64,000 nt of DNA from positions 38,519 to 102,518 of the forward strand of contig JBCBMS010000021.1 in the NCBI GenBank assembly GCA_039822165.1. Direction: 5' to 3'. Shown piece by piece: positions 17,124 through 25,377 of the stretch (within the stretch, counting starts at the first letter, position 1; each line of letters begins with the position of its first letter). The stretch comes from DAOTTY01 sp039822165 (lineage in GTDB: Bacteria > Chloroflexota > Anaerolineae > Aggregatilineales > Phototrophicaceae). Position numbers and translations under genes: made by a program. Under the pieces are notes generated by a model. That model was not told the DNA's origin, made no database searches, and was given only the letters and a program-made list of their open reading frames with translations.

Positions 17124-18893
17124 ATGCATAACGATCTACTGGTAGGGATCGCGCTGGTCACATTCTTAGGTATTGCTTCGCAATTGATTGCATGGCGCGT
17201 GGGCATCCCCTCTATTTTGCTGCTGCTCGGCATCGGGATTGTATCCGGGCCGGTAACGGGTGTCCTTGATGTCAACGCGCTTCTGGGTGATCTCCTATTC
17301 CCGGCGGTGTCACTTTCGGTGGCCATCATCCTGTTTGAGGGTGGGCTGGGCCTGCGCATCGAAGATTTGAAGGAAGACGCTCGTGTGGTGTGGCAACTTA
17401 TCATTATCGGGGTGCCAGTGACACTGCTGCTCACAACAGGCTCTGCAATGATCTTCCTCGATCTCGGCTTTGAACTGGCGCTGCTGTTAGGGGCAGTGCT
17501 GGTGGTTACCGGCCCCACTGTGATTATCCCGCTGCTGAAACAGATTCGGCCAGAGGCGCGGGTGGGTCATGTGCTGCGCTGGGAAGGCATTGTGATTGAC
17601 CCGGTGGGTGCAACGCTGGCCGTGCTGGTATTTGAGGAGATTCTGGTGCTTTCCCCGCAGGAAGGCATCGCCGTATTCTTCATCACGCTGGCCCGTACCC
17701 TGATAATCGGCGGTGCGGGGGGCTGGCTAGCAGCGCAGGTGATGATCTTCCTGTACAGCCGCTACATTGTGCCTTTCAGCCTGCAAAACCCGGCCTCGCT
17801 CATGTTTGTGATCGTTGCGTTTACTGCATCGAATGTGTTGCAGGCAGAAGCCGGGCTGGTGACCGTAACGGTAATGGGCTTCGTCATGGCCAACCAGAAG
17901 CGCGTTGATGTGCGGCACATCGTAGAGTTCAAAGAGAACCTGCAAATCCTGTTGATCTCGCTGCTGTTTATTTTGCTGGCGGCCAGATTACGACCGGAAA
18001 ACCTGACTTCCCTGGGGTGGGGTGTGATTCCCTTCCTGATCGTCATGATTCTGGTGACACGCCCGCTATCGGTTTATCTGTCTACGATTGGCAGCGGCAT
18101 GTCGTGGCAGGAGCGCCTGTTTATCGGGTGGATGGCCCCGCGTGGTATAGTGGCGGCGGCAGTTTCGTCTATCTTCGCGGAGGAACTGGCACAGGAAGGT
18201 TTCACCATCAACGACCCGGAACTGCTGGTGTCGTACACGTTCGCGGTCATCATTACCACAGTCACGTTGTACAGCCTTACGGCGGGGCATGTGGCCCGGG
18301 CACTTAACCTGACGGAAAAGTTCCCGCAGGGTGTACTGATCGTTGGAGCGCAGTCATGGGCACGCAAAATTGCGGCCGAGCTTCAAAACATGGGCTTCCG
18401 CGTCATTGTGGCAGATTCGAACAGCAGTCACATCCAGGCCGCGCAGCAGCAGGCACTCGAAACCTACTATGGCAATATTCTGTCAGAAATTGTGCTGGAC
18501 GACCTGGATTTCGGTGGCGTGGGGCGCATGCTCGCACTCACGCCGAACCACGAGGTCAATTCACTTGCCAGCCTGCACTTCAGGAATGTGTTCGACAAAG
18601 AAGAAGTCTACCAGCTACCCGCGAGCAACGACGAAGCTATTGCGGAACTGCTTTCCGGGCGGGAGTTGTTCGACCATCACGTGACATACAACTACCTTAG
18701 CACATTGTTCCGCGAGGGCGGCAAAGTATCTCAACTTCCTGTGGACGATACCGATGGAGTATCACGGGCCATTGAGAACGGGTTTACACCACTGTTCGTC
18801 GTCACGCCACAGCGCCAGTTAAAGGTGTGGACAGCAGAAGAAACACCCGAGTTCAACGCGGGGGATACGGTGGTGGGTGTCACGCAGGGGTGA
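17124..18893 (+). CDS. Cation/proton antiporter (CPA1/NhaP-like) with C-terminal TrkA-N domain
   Basis: A 589-residue inner-membrane exchanger. About 12 hydrophobic segments fill residues 1-385, with VTGPTVIIPLLKQIRP and the ion-site region RWEGIVIDPVGATLAVLVFE typical of Na+(K+)/H+ antiporters. From about residue 390 a Rossmann-like RCK/TrkA-N domain follows (GVLIVGAQSWARKIAAEL), although its glycine motif is degenerate. Such domains gate transport by binding nucleotides. TATAAT at 17065-17070 is a likely -10 box. It converges with cdsA. Confidence 0.85.
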   Translation: MHNDLLVGIALVTFLGIASQLIAWRVGIPSILLLLGIGIVSGPVTGVLDVNALLGDLLFPAVSLSVAIILFEGGLGLRIEDLKEDARVVWQLIIIGVPVTLLLTTGSAMIFLDLGFELALLLGAVLVVTGPTVIIPLLKQIRPEARVGHVLRWEGIVIDPVGATLAVLVFEEILVLSPQEGIAVFFITLARTLIIGGAGGWLAAQVMIFLYSRYIVPFSLQNPASLMFVIVAFTASNVLQAEAGLVTVTVMGFVMANQKRVDVRHIVEFKENLQILLISLLFILLAARLRPENLTSLGWGVIPFLIVMILVTRPLSVYLSTIGSGMSWQERLFIGWMAPRGIVAAAVSSIFAEELAQEGFTINDPELLVSYTFAVIITTVTLYSLTAGHVARALNLTEKFPQGVLIVGAQSWARKIAAELQNMGFRVIVADSNSSHIQAAQQQALETYYGNILSEIVLDDLDFGGVGRMLALTPNHEVNSLASLHFRNVFDKEEVYQLPASNDEAIAELLSGRELFDHHVTYNYLSTLFREGGKVSQLPVDDTDGVSRAIENGFTPLFVVTPQRQLKVWTAEETPEFNAGDTVVGVTQG

Positions 18894-18897
18894 ACAA

Positions 18898-18926
18898 ACG
18901 GGCTACCCGAAGTGTGGGCAGCCCGT
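18898..18926. terminator. Bidirectional hairpin between the antiporter and cdsA
   Basis: ACGGGCTACCC (18898-18908) pairs with GGGCAGCCCGT (18916-18926) with one mismatch, between two convergent genes. On the minus strand it is followed by TTTGTT. Confidence 0.55.
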
Positions 18927-18934
18927 GCGGGTAT

Positions 18935-19789
18935 CTATAGCATGGCGAAGAGAAGCACCATCACGTAATAGATGGGCACGGCTCCAATGAAGCCGTCGAT
19001 GCGGTCGAGGATGCCACCGTGACCGGGCAGAATGGTACCGGAATCCTTGACGTTGAAGCGCCGCTTCAGCCATGATTCCAGCAGATCACCGGCCACAGCC
19101 AACCCGGCGACTGTCGCGCTGAGAGACACAGCCATGTAAACCGGCCGCCCGCCGAGGATCATAATCAGCATACCGATGGCCATACCAGCGAAGATTCCCA
19201 CCAGCGCACCTTCAATGGTTTTCCCCGGTGAGATGTGCGGGGCCAGTTTATGACGACCGATGAGGCGTCCACCGATGAGCGCAAACGAGTCTGTGAACCA
19301 GATTATCCACATCAGCGCTGTGATGCACAACAAACCACCATCACCCGCACGCGTGAGGATCAGCAGGCCAAGCGGCAACGCGACGTAAAGCGCACCAAGC
19401 ACCGGGTAGAGTCCATTGTCCAGCCATGCGTTGCTGCGGGTATCCCCGGCCTGTATAGCATTCAACGCCATCACAGTGGCAGGGATCACCAGCACAAGCG
19501 GCAACAGGTATAAGAGTTCGGTCAGGTAGACGACAGCCAGCATCACCGTCGGCACCATCACAAAAGTAGTGACTTTTGTGACGCCGTGGCGCGAGTTCAT
19601 GACGTTAACAACTTCAGTCGCCGCCAGAATACCCAGCGCAAAAATCAACAGGCCAAAATATGGCGCACCGACAATCACGGCGAGCAATACAATCGGGCCA
19701 CCAATCAGTGCTGTGATGACGCGTGTCGGAAAGTCCGTCCAATCCGGCGGGGCAATAACCTGACGAGGAATGTTGTGCTGTGTTTGCAT
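18935..19789 (-). CDS. cdsA: Phosphatidate cytidylyltransferase
   Basis: Makes CDP-diacylglycerol from phosphatidic acid and CTP, the branch point of bacterial phospholipid synthesis, in the inner membrane. The CdsA signature is complete near the C-terminus: WLKRRFNVKDSGTILPGHGG followed by ILDRIDG. About seven or eight membrane segments precede it. I use the ATG at 19787-19789 (284 residues) with AGAGAGG upstream; the longer frame to 19930 lacks hydrophobic continuity. It is not next to the usual partners (uppS, dxr, frr). Confidence 0.93.
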   Translation of the reverse strand: MQTQHNIPRQVIAPPDWTDFPTRVITALIGGPIVLLAVIVGAPYFGLLIFALGILAATEVVNVMNSRHGVTKVTTFVMVPTVMLAVVYLTELLYLLPLVLVIPATVMALNAIQAGDTRSNAWLDNGLYPVLGALYVALPLGLLILTRAGDGGLLCITALMWIIWFTDSFALIGGRLIGRHKLAPHISPGKTIEGALVGIFAGMAIGMLIMILGGRPVYMAVSLSATVAGLAVAGDLLESWLKRRFNVKDSGTILPGHGGILDRIDGFIGAVPIYYVMVLLFAML

Positions 19790-19928
19790 AATGTATAGCC
19801 TCTCTTTACCGTACCCGCGTGTATGGTACTGCACAACTGACACCTCGAATGTACCGTACGTTACGTTAAAAGGGTGAATAGCTGATGATTCTTTAAGAAT
19901 CTCATAAATCGCAGTTAAGTAAGGTAAC

Positions 19929-19955
19929 AAAAAAGGGCAGTCCGCTGGACTGCCC
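19929..19955 (-). terminator. Intrinsic terminator of dps
   Basis: On the minus strand GGGCAGTCC, a three-base loop and GGACTGCCC form a perfect 9-base stem followed directly by six T residues (19934-19929), 31 bases after the dps stop codon. Confidence 0.9.
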
Positions 19956-19986
19956 CTGTTCGATTGAGTTTACGGAGATGTGGAAA

Positions 19987-20499
19987 CTAGACAGCTAAAC
20001 CCTGGACCGTTGCCCGCAGCATCCATGCCATTTTCAGGTGATCCTGAAGCAACTTGATGTAGTAGTCCTCGGATGCGTCATCATCGTAGTCGTCATCAAT
20101 CTTCTCGATGTCCTCACGAATCTGCGCAACAATAGTTTCATGGTCTGCCAGCAGATTAGCGACCATTGTATTTGCATCCGGTGTCTCACCCTCAGCTTCC
20201 GAAAGACGTGCCAGTTCCAGCATTTCTGCCAGCGTACCAGGTGCGGGGGCATCGTACTGGCGGATAAACTCGGCAGTTTCATCAATCGCCTCGTTGATCT
20301 GCTCATACTGTTCTTCAAACAGTTCGTGCAGCGGCTTGAAGTGTGGGCCAATCACGTTCCAGTGATAGTTGCGCAGCTTCATATAGAGGACGTGCTGGTC
20401 GGCAAGGGTCTTCGAAAGCAGTTCAACAACGCCAGCGCGGCTTTCATCGCTCAGGCCAACAGTCATAGTTTCAGTTTCTTCGTGAGTTTGTTCTGCCAT
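19987..20499 (-). CDS. dps: Dps-family ferritin-like DNA-protection protein
   Basis: Stores iron, oxidising Fe(II) with peroxide, and protects DNA under stress as a dodecamer. The intersubunit ferroxidase residues are visible: NYHWNVIGPHFKPLHELFEE (two metal-site His), then an Asp/Glu-rich QINEAIDETAEFIR. I begin at the ATG at 20497-20499 (170 residues), with GGAGAT upstream. The C-terminal part is acidic (DDDYDDDASEDYY), without the Lys-rich DNA-binding tail of E. coli Dps, so direct DNA binding is uncertain. A palindrome at 20548-20568 may regulate it. Confidence 0.9.
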   Translation of the reverse strand: MAEQTHEETETMTVGLSDESRAGVVELLSKTLADQHVLYMKLRNYHWNVIGPHFKPLHELFEEQYEQINEAIDETAEFIRQYDAPAPGTLAEMLELARLSEAEGETPDANTMVANLLADHETIVAQIREDIEKIDDDYDDDASEDYYIKLLQDHLKMAWMLRATVQGLAV

Positions 20500-20547
20500 G
20501 TGTTCTGAATATCTCCAGTGTGATGTTGTTATGTAATATAAGCCGAA

Positions 20548-20568
20548 GTGTACAACCAGTCCGTACAC
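20548..20568. promoter_or_regulatory. Palindromic operator candidate upstream of dps
   Basis: GTGTAC (20548-20553), nine bases, then GTACAC (20563-20568) is a perfect inverted repeat 49 bases before the dps ATG and 18 bases from the -35 box of the divergent alcohol dehydrogenase. It matches no Fur, PerR or LexA box I recognise. Confidence 0.4.
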
Positions 20569-20585
20569 ATAACATTAGAGGTTGT

Positions 20586-20614
20586 TTGATGAATCATGAT
20601 CGTTCGGCTACAAT
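20586..20614 (+). promoter_or_regulatory. Promoter of the alcohol dehydrogenase gene
   Basis: TTGATG (20586-20591) and TACAAT (20609-20614) with a 17-base spacer. The in-frame ATG at 20596 lies inside this promoter, which argues for the later start at 20650. Confidence 0.6.
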
Positions 20615-20649
20615 CCGCGCTTTCATCACAAATTAATGGACTGTACGGT

Positions 20650-21750
20650 ATGGAAATGAAAGCCGCCGTGCTGTTTGACTACAAGCAGCCGTTTTCGATT
20701 GAAACAATCACGCTGGATGAGCCGAAAGCTGGCGAAGTGCGCGTCAAGATCAAGGCCAGTGGTGTGTGCCACAGTGATTACCATCTGATGACCGGCGACA
20801 CGCAGCACCCGATGCCGGTTATCTGCGGGCACGAGGGCGCGGGCATCGTGGAAGCGGTTGGTGAAGGCGTGACGCGCGTGCAAACCGGTGACCATGTGAT
20901 TTTGAACTGGACACCCTCGTGTGGACGCTGCTTCTACTGCATTGCAGGCAAGCCGACCCTCTGTGAGACGTTCACCCCGCCGATATGGGCCGGGACATTG
21001 CAGGATGGCACCAACCGCACGCACCTCAACGGCGAGGATGTATATCTCTACTGTGGTCTGGGCACTCATGCGGAGTATGTGGTTGTGCCACAGGAAGCCT
21101 GTATTGCTATCTCGAAGGACATCTGGCTCAAGGCGGCTTCTCTGGTGGGGTGCGCGGTGGCAACCGGCGTGGGCGCAGTGCTGTTCACAGCGGATGTGCG
21201 CCCCGGCGCGAGTGTGGTGGTGCTGGGATGCGGTGGCGTGGGACTCAACGCGATACAGGGGGCGGCGCTTGCCGGGGCAGAAAAAATTATTGCCGTGGAC
21301 GTGAATCACCGGAAGAAGTCCGCCGCTGTAGAGTTCGGCGCAACACACTTTCTCATCTCCGATAACGACCTGACCGCAAAAATTCAGGAACTCACGGGCG
21401 GGCGCGGCGCCGATTTTGCGTTTGAGGCCGTGGGCATCCCCGCGTTACAGGAAAAGGCTATGGAAGTGATCCGCCCCGGCGGAACCGCCGTGCTGGCCGG
21501 TCTGAGTCCGATGGGCACGAGTACCAACCTCCCCGGTGCCATCCTCACCCGCGAAGAGAAAACCGTGAAGGGCAGCTACTATGGCACTGTCGTTCCAGAT
21601 CGCGACTTCCCGCGTTTGCTGCAACTCTATAAGGCCCGCAAGCTCAAGTTGGACGAACTTATCTCGCATGAGTACTCGCTTGAGCAAATCAACGAGGCGT
21701 ATGACGACCTGATAAACGGGGACATCACACGCGGCATCATCGTCTTCTGA
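20650..21750 (+). CDS. Zinc-dependent alcohol dehydrogenase (class III-like MDR)
   Basis: About 366 residues; an NAD(P)-dependent medium-chain dehydrogenase. The catalytic zinc ligands sit in SGVCHSDYH and GHEGAGIVEAVG. The structural zinc cluster is CGRCFYCIAGKPTLC, and the cofactor motif is GCGGVGLNAIQGA. The insertion between the two zinc sites (TPPIWAGTLQDGTNR) and overall pattern are those of class III or thiol-dependent formaldehyde-type enzymes. The substrate cannot be fixed. Another Met two codons later (20656) is an equally possible start. Confidence 0.88.
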   Translation: MEMKAAVLFDYKQPFSIETITLDEPKAGEVRVKIKASGVCHSDYHLMTGDTQHPMPVICGHEGAGIVEAVGEGVTRVQTGDHVILNWTPSCGRCFYCIAGKPTLCETFTPPIWAGTLQDGTNRTHLNGEDVYLYCGLGTHAEYVVVPQEACIAISKDIWLKAASLVGCAVATGVGAVLFTADVRPGASVVVLGCGGVGLNAIQGAALAGAEKIIAVDVNHRKKSAAVEFGATHFLISDNDLTAKIQELTGGRGADFAFEAVGIPALQEKAMEVIRPGGTAVLAGLSPMGTSTNLPGAILTREEKTVKGSYYGTVVPDRDFPRLLQLYKARKLKLDELISHEYSLEQINEAYDDLINGDITRGIIVF

Positions 21751-21786
21751 TACAATTGCCCGCAAAACAAAATTGGAAACGGACAT

Positions 21787-22347
21787 ATGACAGAAAATTA
21801 TGCCATCTCTGTGATGGCAGAAGACCGTGTGGGCATTATCCACGCCGTGTCACAGAAAATCAGTGACATGGGCGGCGATATTGCCGACCTGAGCCAGACT
21901 GTTCTGAGCAGCTACTTCGCCATGATTCTGCTTACGTCCCTGCCGGACGGCACCGGGGGTGAACAGCTTTTCGCCGGACTGAAATCCGTTGAGGCAGACC
22001 TGGGCGTTTCGCTGGACATCAGCATCAAAGCGCTGGATACACTGCCAACCAGAGAGCCTGCGCAGCCCTCAGATGCTTACGTGCTTACCGCCAGCGGAGC
22101 TGACCGAATCGGGTTCGTGGCGGCGATCACCGGGTTCTGTGCCGCACACGGCATCAACATCCTCGACCTGGACACCCGCGCCGCCGATGGCACCTACCTG
22201 ATGATCCTGCTGATTGATCCGGGTGAAGCCGACCTGACGACCCTGCAACAGGAACTGCGCGACTTCAGCGCACAGCAAAACATGTCCGTTACCCTGCAAC
22301 ACCACGACGTTTTCCAGGCCACCCAGGAAGTGAGGATGCCCTTATGA
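21787..22347 (+). CDS. Tandem ACT-domain regulatory protein
   Basis: A 186-residue protein with two ACT domains: residues 1-80 (NYAISVMAEDRVGIIHAVSQ) and 93-170 (YVLTASGADRIGFVAAITGF). It resembles GcvR-type ligand sensors. Its last four bases overlap the start of the PFL-family gene (ATGA). An ACT protein next to a PFL/UPF0210 protein is a recurrent bacterial pairing, which suggests one senses for, or binds to, the other. The ligand is unknown. Confidence 0.8.
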   Translation: MTENYAISVMAEDRVGIIHAVSQKISDMGGDIADLSQTVLSSYFAMILLTSLPDGTGGEQLFAGLKSVEADLGVSLDISIKALDTLPTREPAQPSDAYVLTASGADRIGFVAAITGFCAAHGINILDLDTRAADGTYLMILLIDPGEADLTTLQQELRDFSAQQNMSVTLQHHDVFQATQEVRMPL

Positions 22348-23726
22348 TTCGCTCTGACCAGATTTTAGACACTGTGAGCATGATCCAGGATGAAAACCTC
22401 GACGTGCGCACCGTCACAATGGGCATAGACCTGCTGGACTGCCGCAGTGACGACATTGACACAACGTGCGCCAACATCAAAGCGAAAATCCACCGCTATG
22501 CCGGTGACCTGGTGGCAACGTGTGAGGCCATCAGCCAGAAGTACGGTATCCCCGTGGTGAACAAGCGCATTTCCATTACGCCGATAGCGCATGTGGGGGC
22601 CAGCGCCACGGAAGCCGACTTTGTGAAGCTGGCCCATGCACTGGACGAGGCCGCAAAAGAGGTCGGCGTCGATTTTGTGGGCGGGTTCAGTGCCAAAGTA
22701 GAAAACGGCATGAGCAAAGCCGACCATGCGCTGATTAACGCGATGCCGGAGGCACTGAACAGCACTGACCGTGTGTGTGGTTCGATTAACGTGGGCACGA
22801 CGCGTGAGGGCATCAACATGGACGCGATTGTGGAAATCGGGCGCATGATTAAGGGCCTGGCTGACGGCAGCGCAGCGTCTGGCGGGTTTGGTGCGGCGAA
22901 GTTTGTGGTGTTCACCAACCAGCCCATCAGCAACCCGTTTATGGCCGGGGCGATTCATGGCGTCGGGCAGCACGAGATTCTGATTAATGTAGGCGTCAGC
23001 GGCCCTGGCGTGATTCACCGCGCCTTGCAGCGCAAACTGAACGAGTTCAACAATGGCAAACGCCCTGGCCTGCATGACCTTGCCGACGAAATTAAACGGG
23101 CGGCTTTCCGCGTGACCCGCTGTGGTGAACTGATCGGGCGGCGTGTGGCAGAAGAACTTAATGTGCCCTTCGGCGTGGTGGATCTCTCGCTGGCACCAAC
23201 GCCGCGTGTGGGCGACAGCGTGGGCGAGATTATCCACACGCTCGGTGTGGATGCGATTGGCGCACCCGGTTCCACGGCTATTGTCGCGCTGCTCAACGAC
23301 GCCGTGAAAAAGGGCGGCGCGTTCGCCTCGCAGAGCGTGGGTGGCCTCAGCGGCGCGTTTATCCCGGTGATGGAAGATAGGGCACTCGCTGATGCTGTTG
23401 CCGACGACAGCCTTGTGCTGGAAAAGCTGGAGGCCATCACGAGTGTGTGCTCCGTGGGCCTGGACATGGTCGCCATTCCCGGCGATACCGACGCCGCCAC
23501 CATCTCTGCCATCATCGCAGATGAAATGGTGATCGGGATGATTAACAATAAGACGACCGCCGTACGTATTATTCCCGTTCCGGGCAAAGCCGCCGGTGAA
23601 CATGTGTCGTTCGGTGGGCTGTTCGGGGAAAGCGTGGTGATGCCCGTGCGCAACACGGGTCAATCATCACGGTTTGTGGCGTTTGGTGGCAAAATCCCGG
23701 CACCCATTCACAGCCTGCGCAACTGA
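22344..23726 (+). CDS. PFL-family (UPF0210/DUF711) protein
   Basis: A 460-residue member of UPF0210, whose fold is related to the pyruvate formate-lyase/ribonucleotide reductase barrel but which lacks a known reaction. Typical stretches are DTVSMIQDENLDVRTVTMGI at residues 8-27, RVCGSINVGTTREGINMDA near 145, and the C-terminal GGKIPAPIHSLRN. It is translationally coupled to the ACT protein through a four-base overlap. It has no signal peptide, so it is probably cytoplasmic. Confidence 0.9.
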   Translation: MIRSDQILDTVSMIQDENLDVRTVTMGIDLLDCRSDDIDTTCANIKAKIHRYAGDLVATCEAISQKYGIPVVNKRISITPIAHVGASATEADFVKLAHALDEAAKEVGVDFVGGFSAKVENGMSKADHALINAMPEALNSTDRVCGSINVGTTREGINMDAIVEIGRMIKGLADGSAASGGFGAAKFVVFTNQPISNPFMAGAIHGVGQHEILINVGVSGPGVIHRALQRKLNEFNNGKRPGLHDLADEIKRAAFRVTRCGELIGRRVAEELNVPFGVVDLSLAPTPRVGDSVGEIIHTLGVDAIGAPGSTAIVALLNDAVKKGGAFASQSVGGLSGAFIPVMEDRALADAVADDSLVLEKLEAITSVCSVGLDMVAIPGDTDAATISAIIADEMVIGMINNKTTAVRIIPVPGKAAGEHVSFGGLFGESVVMPVRNTGQSSRFVAFGGKIPAPIHSLRN

Positions 23727-23767
23727 CGCACGAAAACGGTTTGCATTCGGTATGTTTCCTGTGAAAA

Positions 23768-23799
23768 ATTGTGAACACAACGGAAATTCCGTTCACAAT
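23768..23799. promoter_or_regulatory. Compound palindrome upstream of the astacin-like protease
   Basis: ATTGTGAAC (23768-23776) and GTTCACAAT (23791-23799) are perfect inverted arms. Inside them AACGGAA (23779-23785) and TTCCGTT (23787-23793) form a second perfect palindrome around one base. The element lies 41 bases after the PFL stop and 53 bases before the protease start, with no T-run, so an operator is more likely than a terminator. Confidence 0.45.
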
Positions 23800-23852
23800 C
23801 ATGTATGCTAAAGGGACAAGCAATTCTGTCATCACCGTCAGGAACCTTTAGC

Positions 23853-25229
23853 GTGAAAAAACCGATTGCCGTCATTGCTGCCCTGTATGCCATCCTTCTG
23901 CTCGGTTGGATGGCACCGCATCTATTTGCACAACCAGAAGAAAAACTGGCCACAGCGCGGCCCGCCCCACCACCCGATCTGTACAGCCCTACTGACGTTG
24001 ATGTGCCAGACGGGTACGTGTTCGTCGGGGATATGATTGTGCCGGAAGAGTTTACAAATGGCGTCTCCGCACAGGGGTTCGTTACGTTTTTCCCCTTCTG
24101 GCCCAATGGCATTGTTCCGTACGTTTTTGATGCCAATGTAACCACGCTCAACCGCGATAGAACGCTGCTGGCAATGGCAGAGTGGGAATCGGTCGCCAAC
24201 ATCAACTTCGTGCAACGCACCAACCAGTTCGACTATGTGCTGATCTCAGACTGCTCGGTTGGCCCAGAGGCCGGGAATTATTCGTTTGTGGGGCGTATCG
24301 GCGGGCAGCAACAACTCTGCATGAGAGACTGGGACTTCCAGTACATCATCATCCACGAGCTGGGCCATGCAATCGGGCTTTTCCATGAGCACGAGCGTCC
24401 AGATCGCGACACGTACGTTCGCGTAAACATACAGAATGTCGACCCCCGCTTTGCGGATCAATTCGGCATCATCCAGTATCCGCAGGGGCAGGTGGGGCCA
24501 TATGATCTGGAGTCGATTATGCATTACGGTCGGCTGACAGGCTCCGGGAATGGCCAGCCCGTCTTTGAGTTACAACCTGGTTTCGAACCGTTCACATTTA
24601 CGATGGGCATCGCGCAGACGCCCACTCTGGGCGACATTCTCACTGTGCAGGCCATTTACGGTGGCCCCCCGATCAATGTAGCGCCCAATGACACGGTGCA
24701 GCAGGCCACGCGCATTACAAGCAACCCCTACACCGCCACCCAGAATCCAGCGTTTTCCTCCGGCGACCAGAAACCCGAATGCGTACGCGGGCTTATCAAC
24801 ACCGTCTGGTACCGCTTTACAGCGCCCGGTCACGGCACCCTGAGCGTGAACACGACTGGCTCTGACTATGACACGGCTCTGGGTGTTTACAGTGGCACCC
24901 CCGGCAATCTTATAGAAGTTACCTGTGACGACGACTCCGGGCCGGGTCTTCAGTCCAGCCTCAGCACAGTGATGCTGCCTGGCCAGACCTACTATATTCA
25001 GATAGGCACATGGTATCTGAATGAAACCGGCAACCTGACCTTCAACGCAAGCTTCGAACTCTCCGGTGACCACAACAACGACGGCAGAGTGACTCCATCA
25101 GAGGCCATCTACGTCTACAACCGCCTGTCTACAACGGATAGTCTCGCCGATGTGGATAACAGCGGGCTTGTCACGGAGCAGGATGCCAGCATCGTAATCG
25201 ACAACGTCGGGCGACGTGATCAACCGTAA
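23853..25229 (+). CDS. Secreted astacin-like (M12A) metalloprotease with PPC-like and dockerin-like domains
   Basis: About 458 residues from the GTG at 23853, which has AGGAA upstream and opens directly into a signal peptide (KKPIAVIAALYAILLLG). The zinc motif HELGHAIGLFHEHE (HExxHxxGxxH plus the astacin Glu) is near residues 168-181, and the Met-turn SIMHYG near 227. Residues about 310-405 are PPC-like beta structure (NTVWYRFTAPGHGTLSVN). The C-terminus has two EF-hand-type loops, DHNNDGRVTPSE and DVDNSGLVTEQD, in dockerin layout. It probably acts outside the cell on proteins. Confidence 0.88.
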   Translation: MKKPIAVIAALYAILLLGWMAPHLFAQPEEKLATARPAPPPDLYSPTDVDVPDGYVFVGDMIVPEEFTNGVSAQGFVTFFPFWPNGIVPYVFDANVTTLNRDRTLLAMAEWESVANINFVQRTNQFDYVLISDCSVGPEAGNYSFVGRIGGQQQLCMRDWDFQYIIIHELGHAIGLFHEHERPDRDTYVRVNIQNVDPRFADQFGIIQYPQGQVGPYDLESIMHYGRLTGSGNGQPVFELQPGFEPFTFTMGIAQTPTLGDILTVQAIYGGPPINVAPNDTVQQATRITSNPYTATQNPAFSSGDQKPECVRGLINTVWYRFTAPGHGTLSVNTTGSDYDTALGVYSGTPGNLIEVTCDDDSGPGLQSSLSTVMLPGQTYYIQIGTWYLNETGNLTFNASFELSGDHNNDGRVTPSEAIYVYNRLSTTDSLADVDNSGLVTEQDASIVIDNVGRRDQP

Positions 25230-25261
25230 CGCCTCCGCATCCCGAACGCGATAAGTCCAAT

Positions 25262-25280
25262 CCCCCCAATCATTGGGGGG
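25262..25280. terminator. Hairpin after the metalloprotease gene
   Basis: CCCCCCAAT (25262-25270) and ATTGGGGGG (25272-25280) form a perfect stem 32 bases after the stop. There is no T-run on either side, so it may act in message stability rather than intrinsic termination. Confidence 0.4.
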
Positions 25281-25377
25281 CACACCCCTTCCCCCACAAT
25301 CTGTATTAAAATGAAATGAGACAGCAACCGGGGCGCTGATTCCCACGTATTGGCGTATAGAAAAGGGAAAGGGGATT

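Noticed and set aside
19887..19901. Palindrome GATTCTTTAAGAATC upstream of cdsA
   Set aside because: A single 15-base AT-rich palindrome about 100 bases before the gene, with no second copy or promoter link to support an operator call.
22365..23663. Minus-strand open frame of 432 codons opposite the PFL gene
   Set aside because: His/Arg-rich shadow frame of a conserved gene on the other strand.
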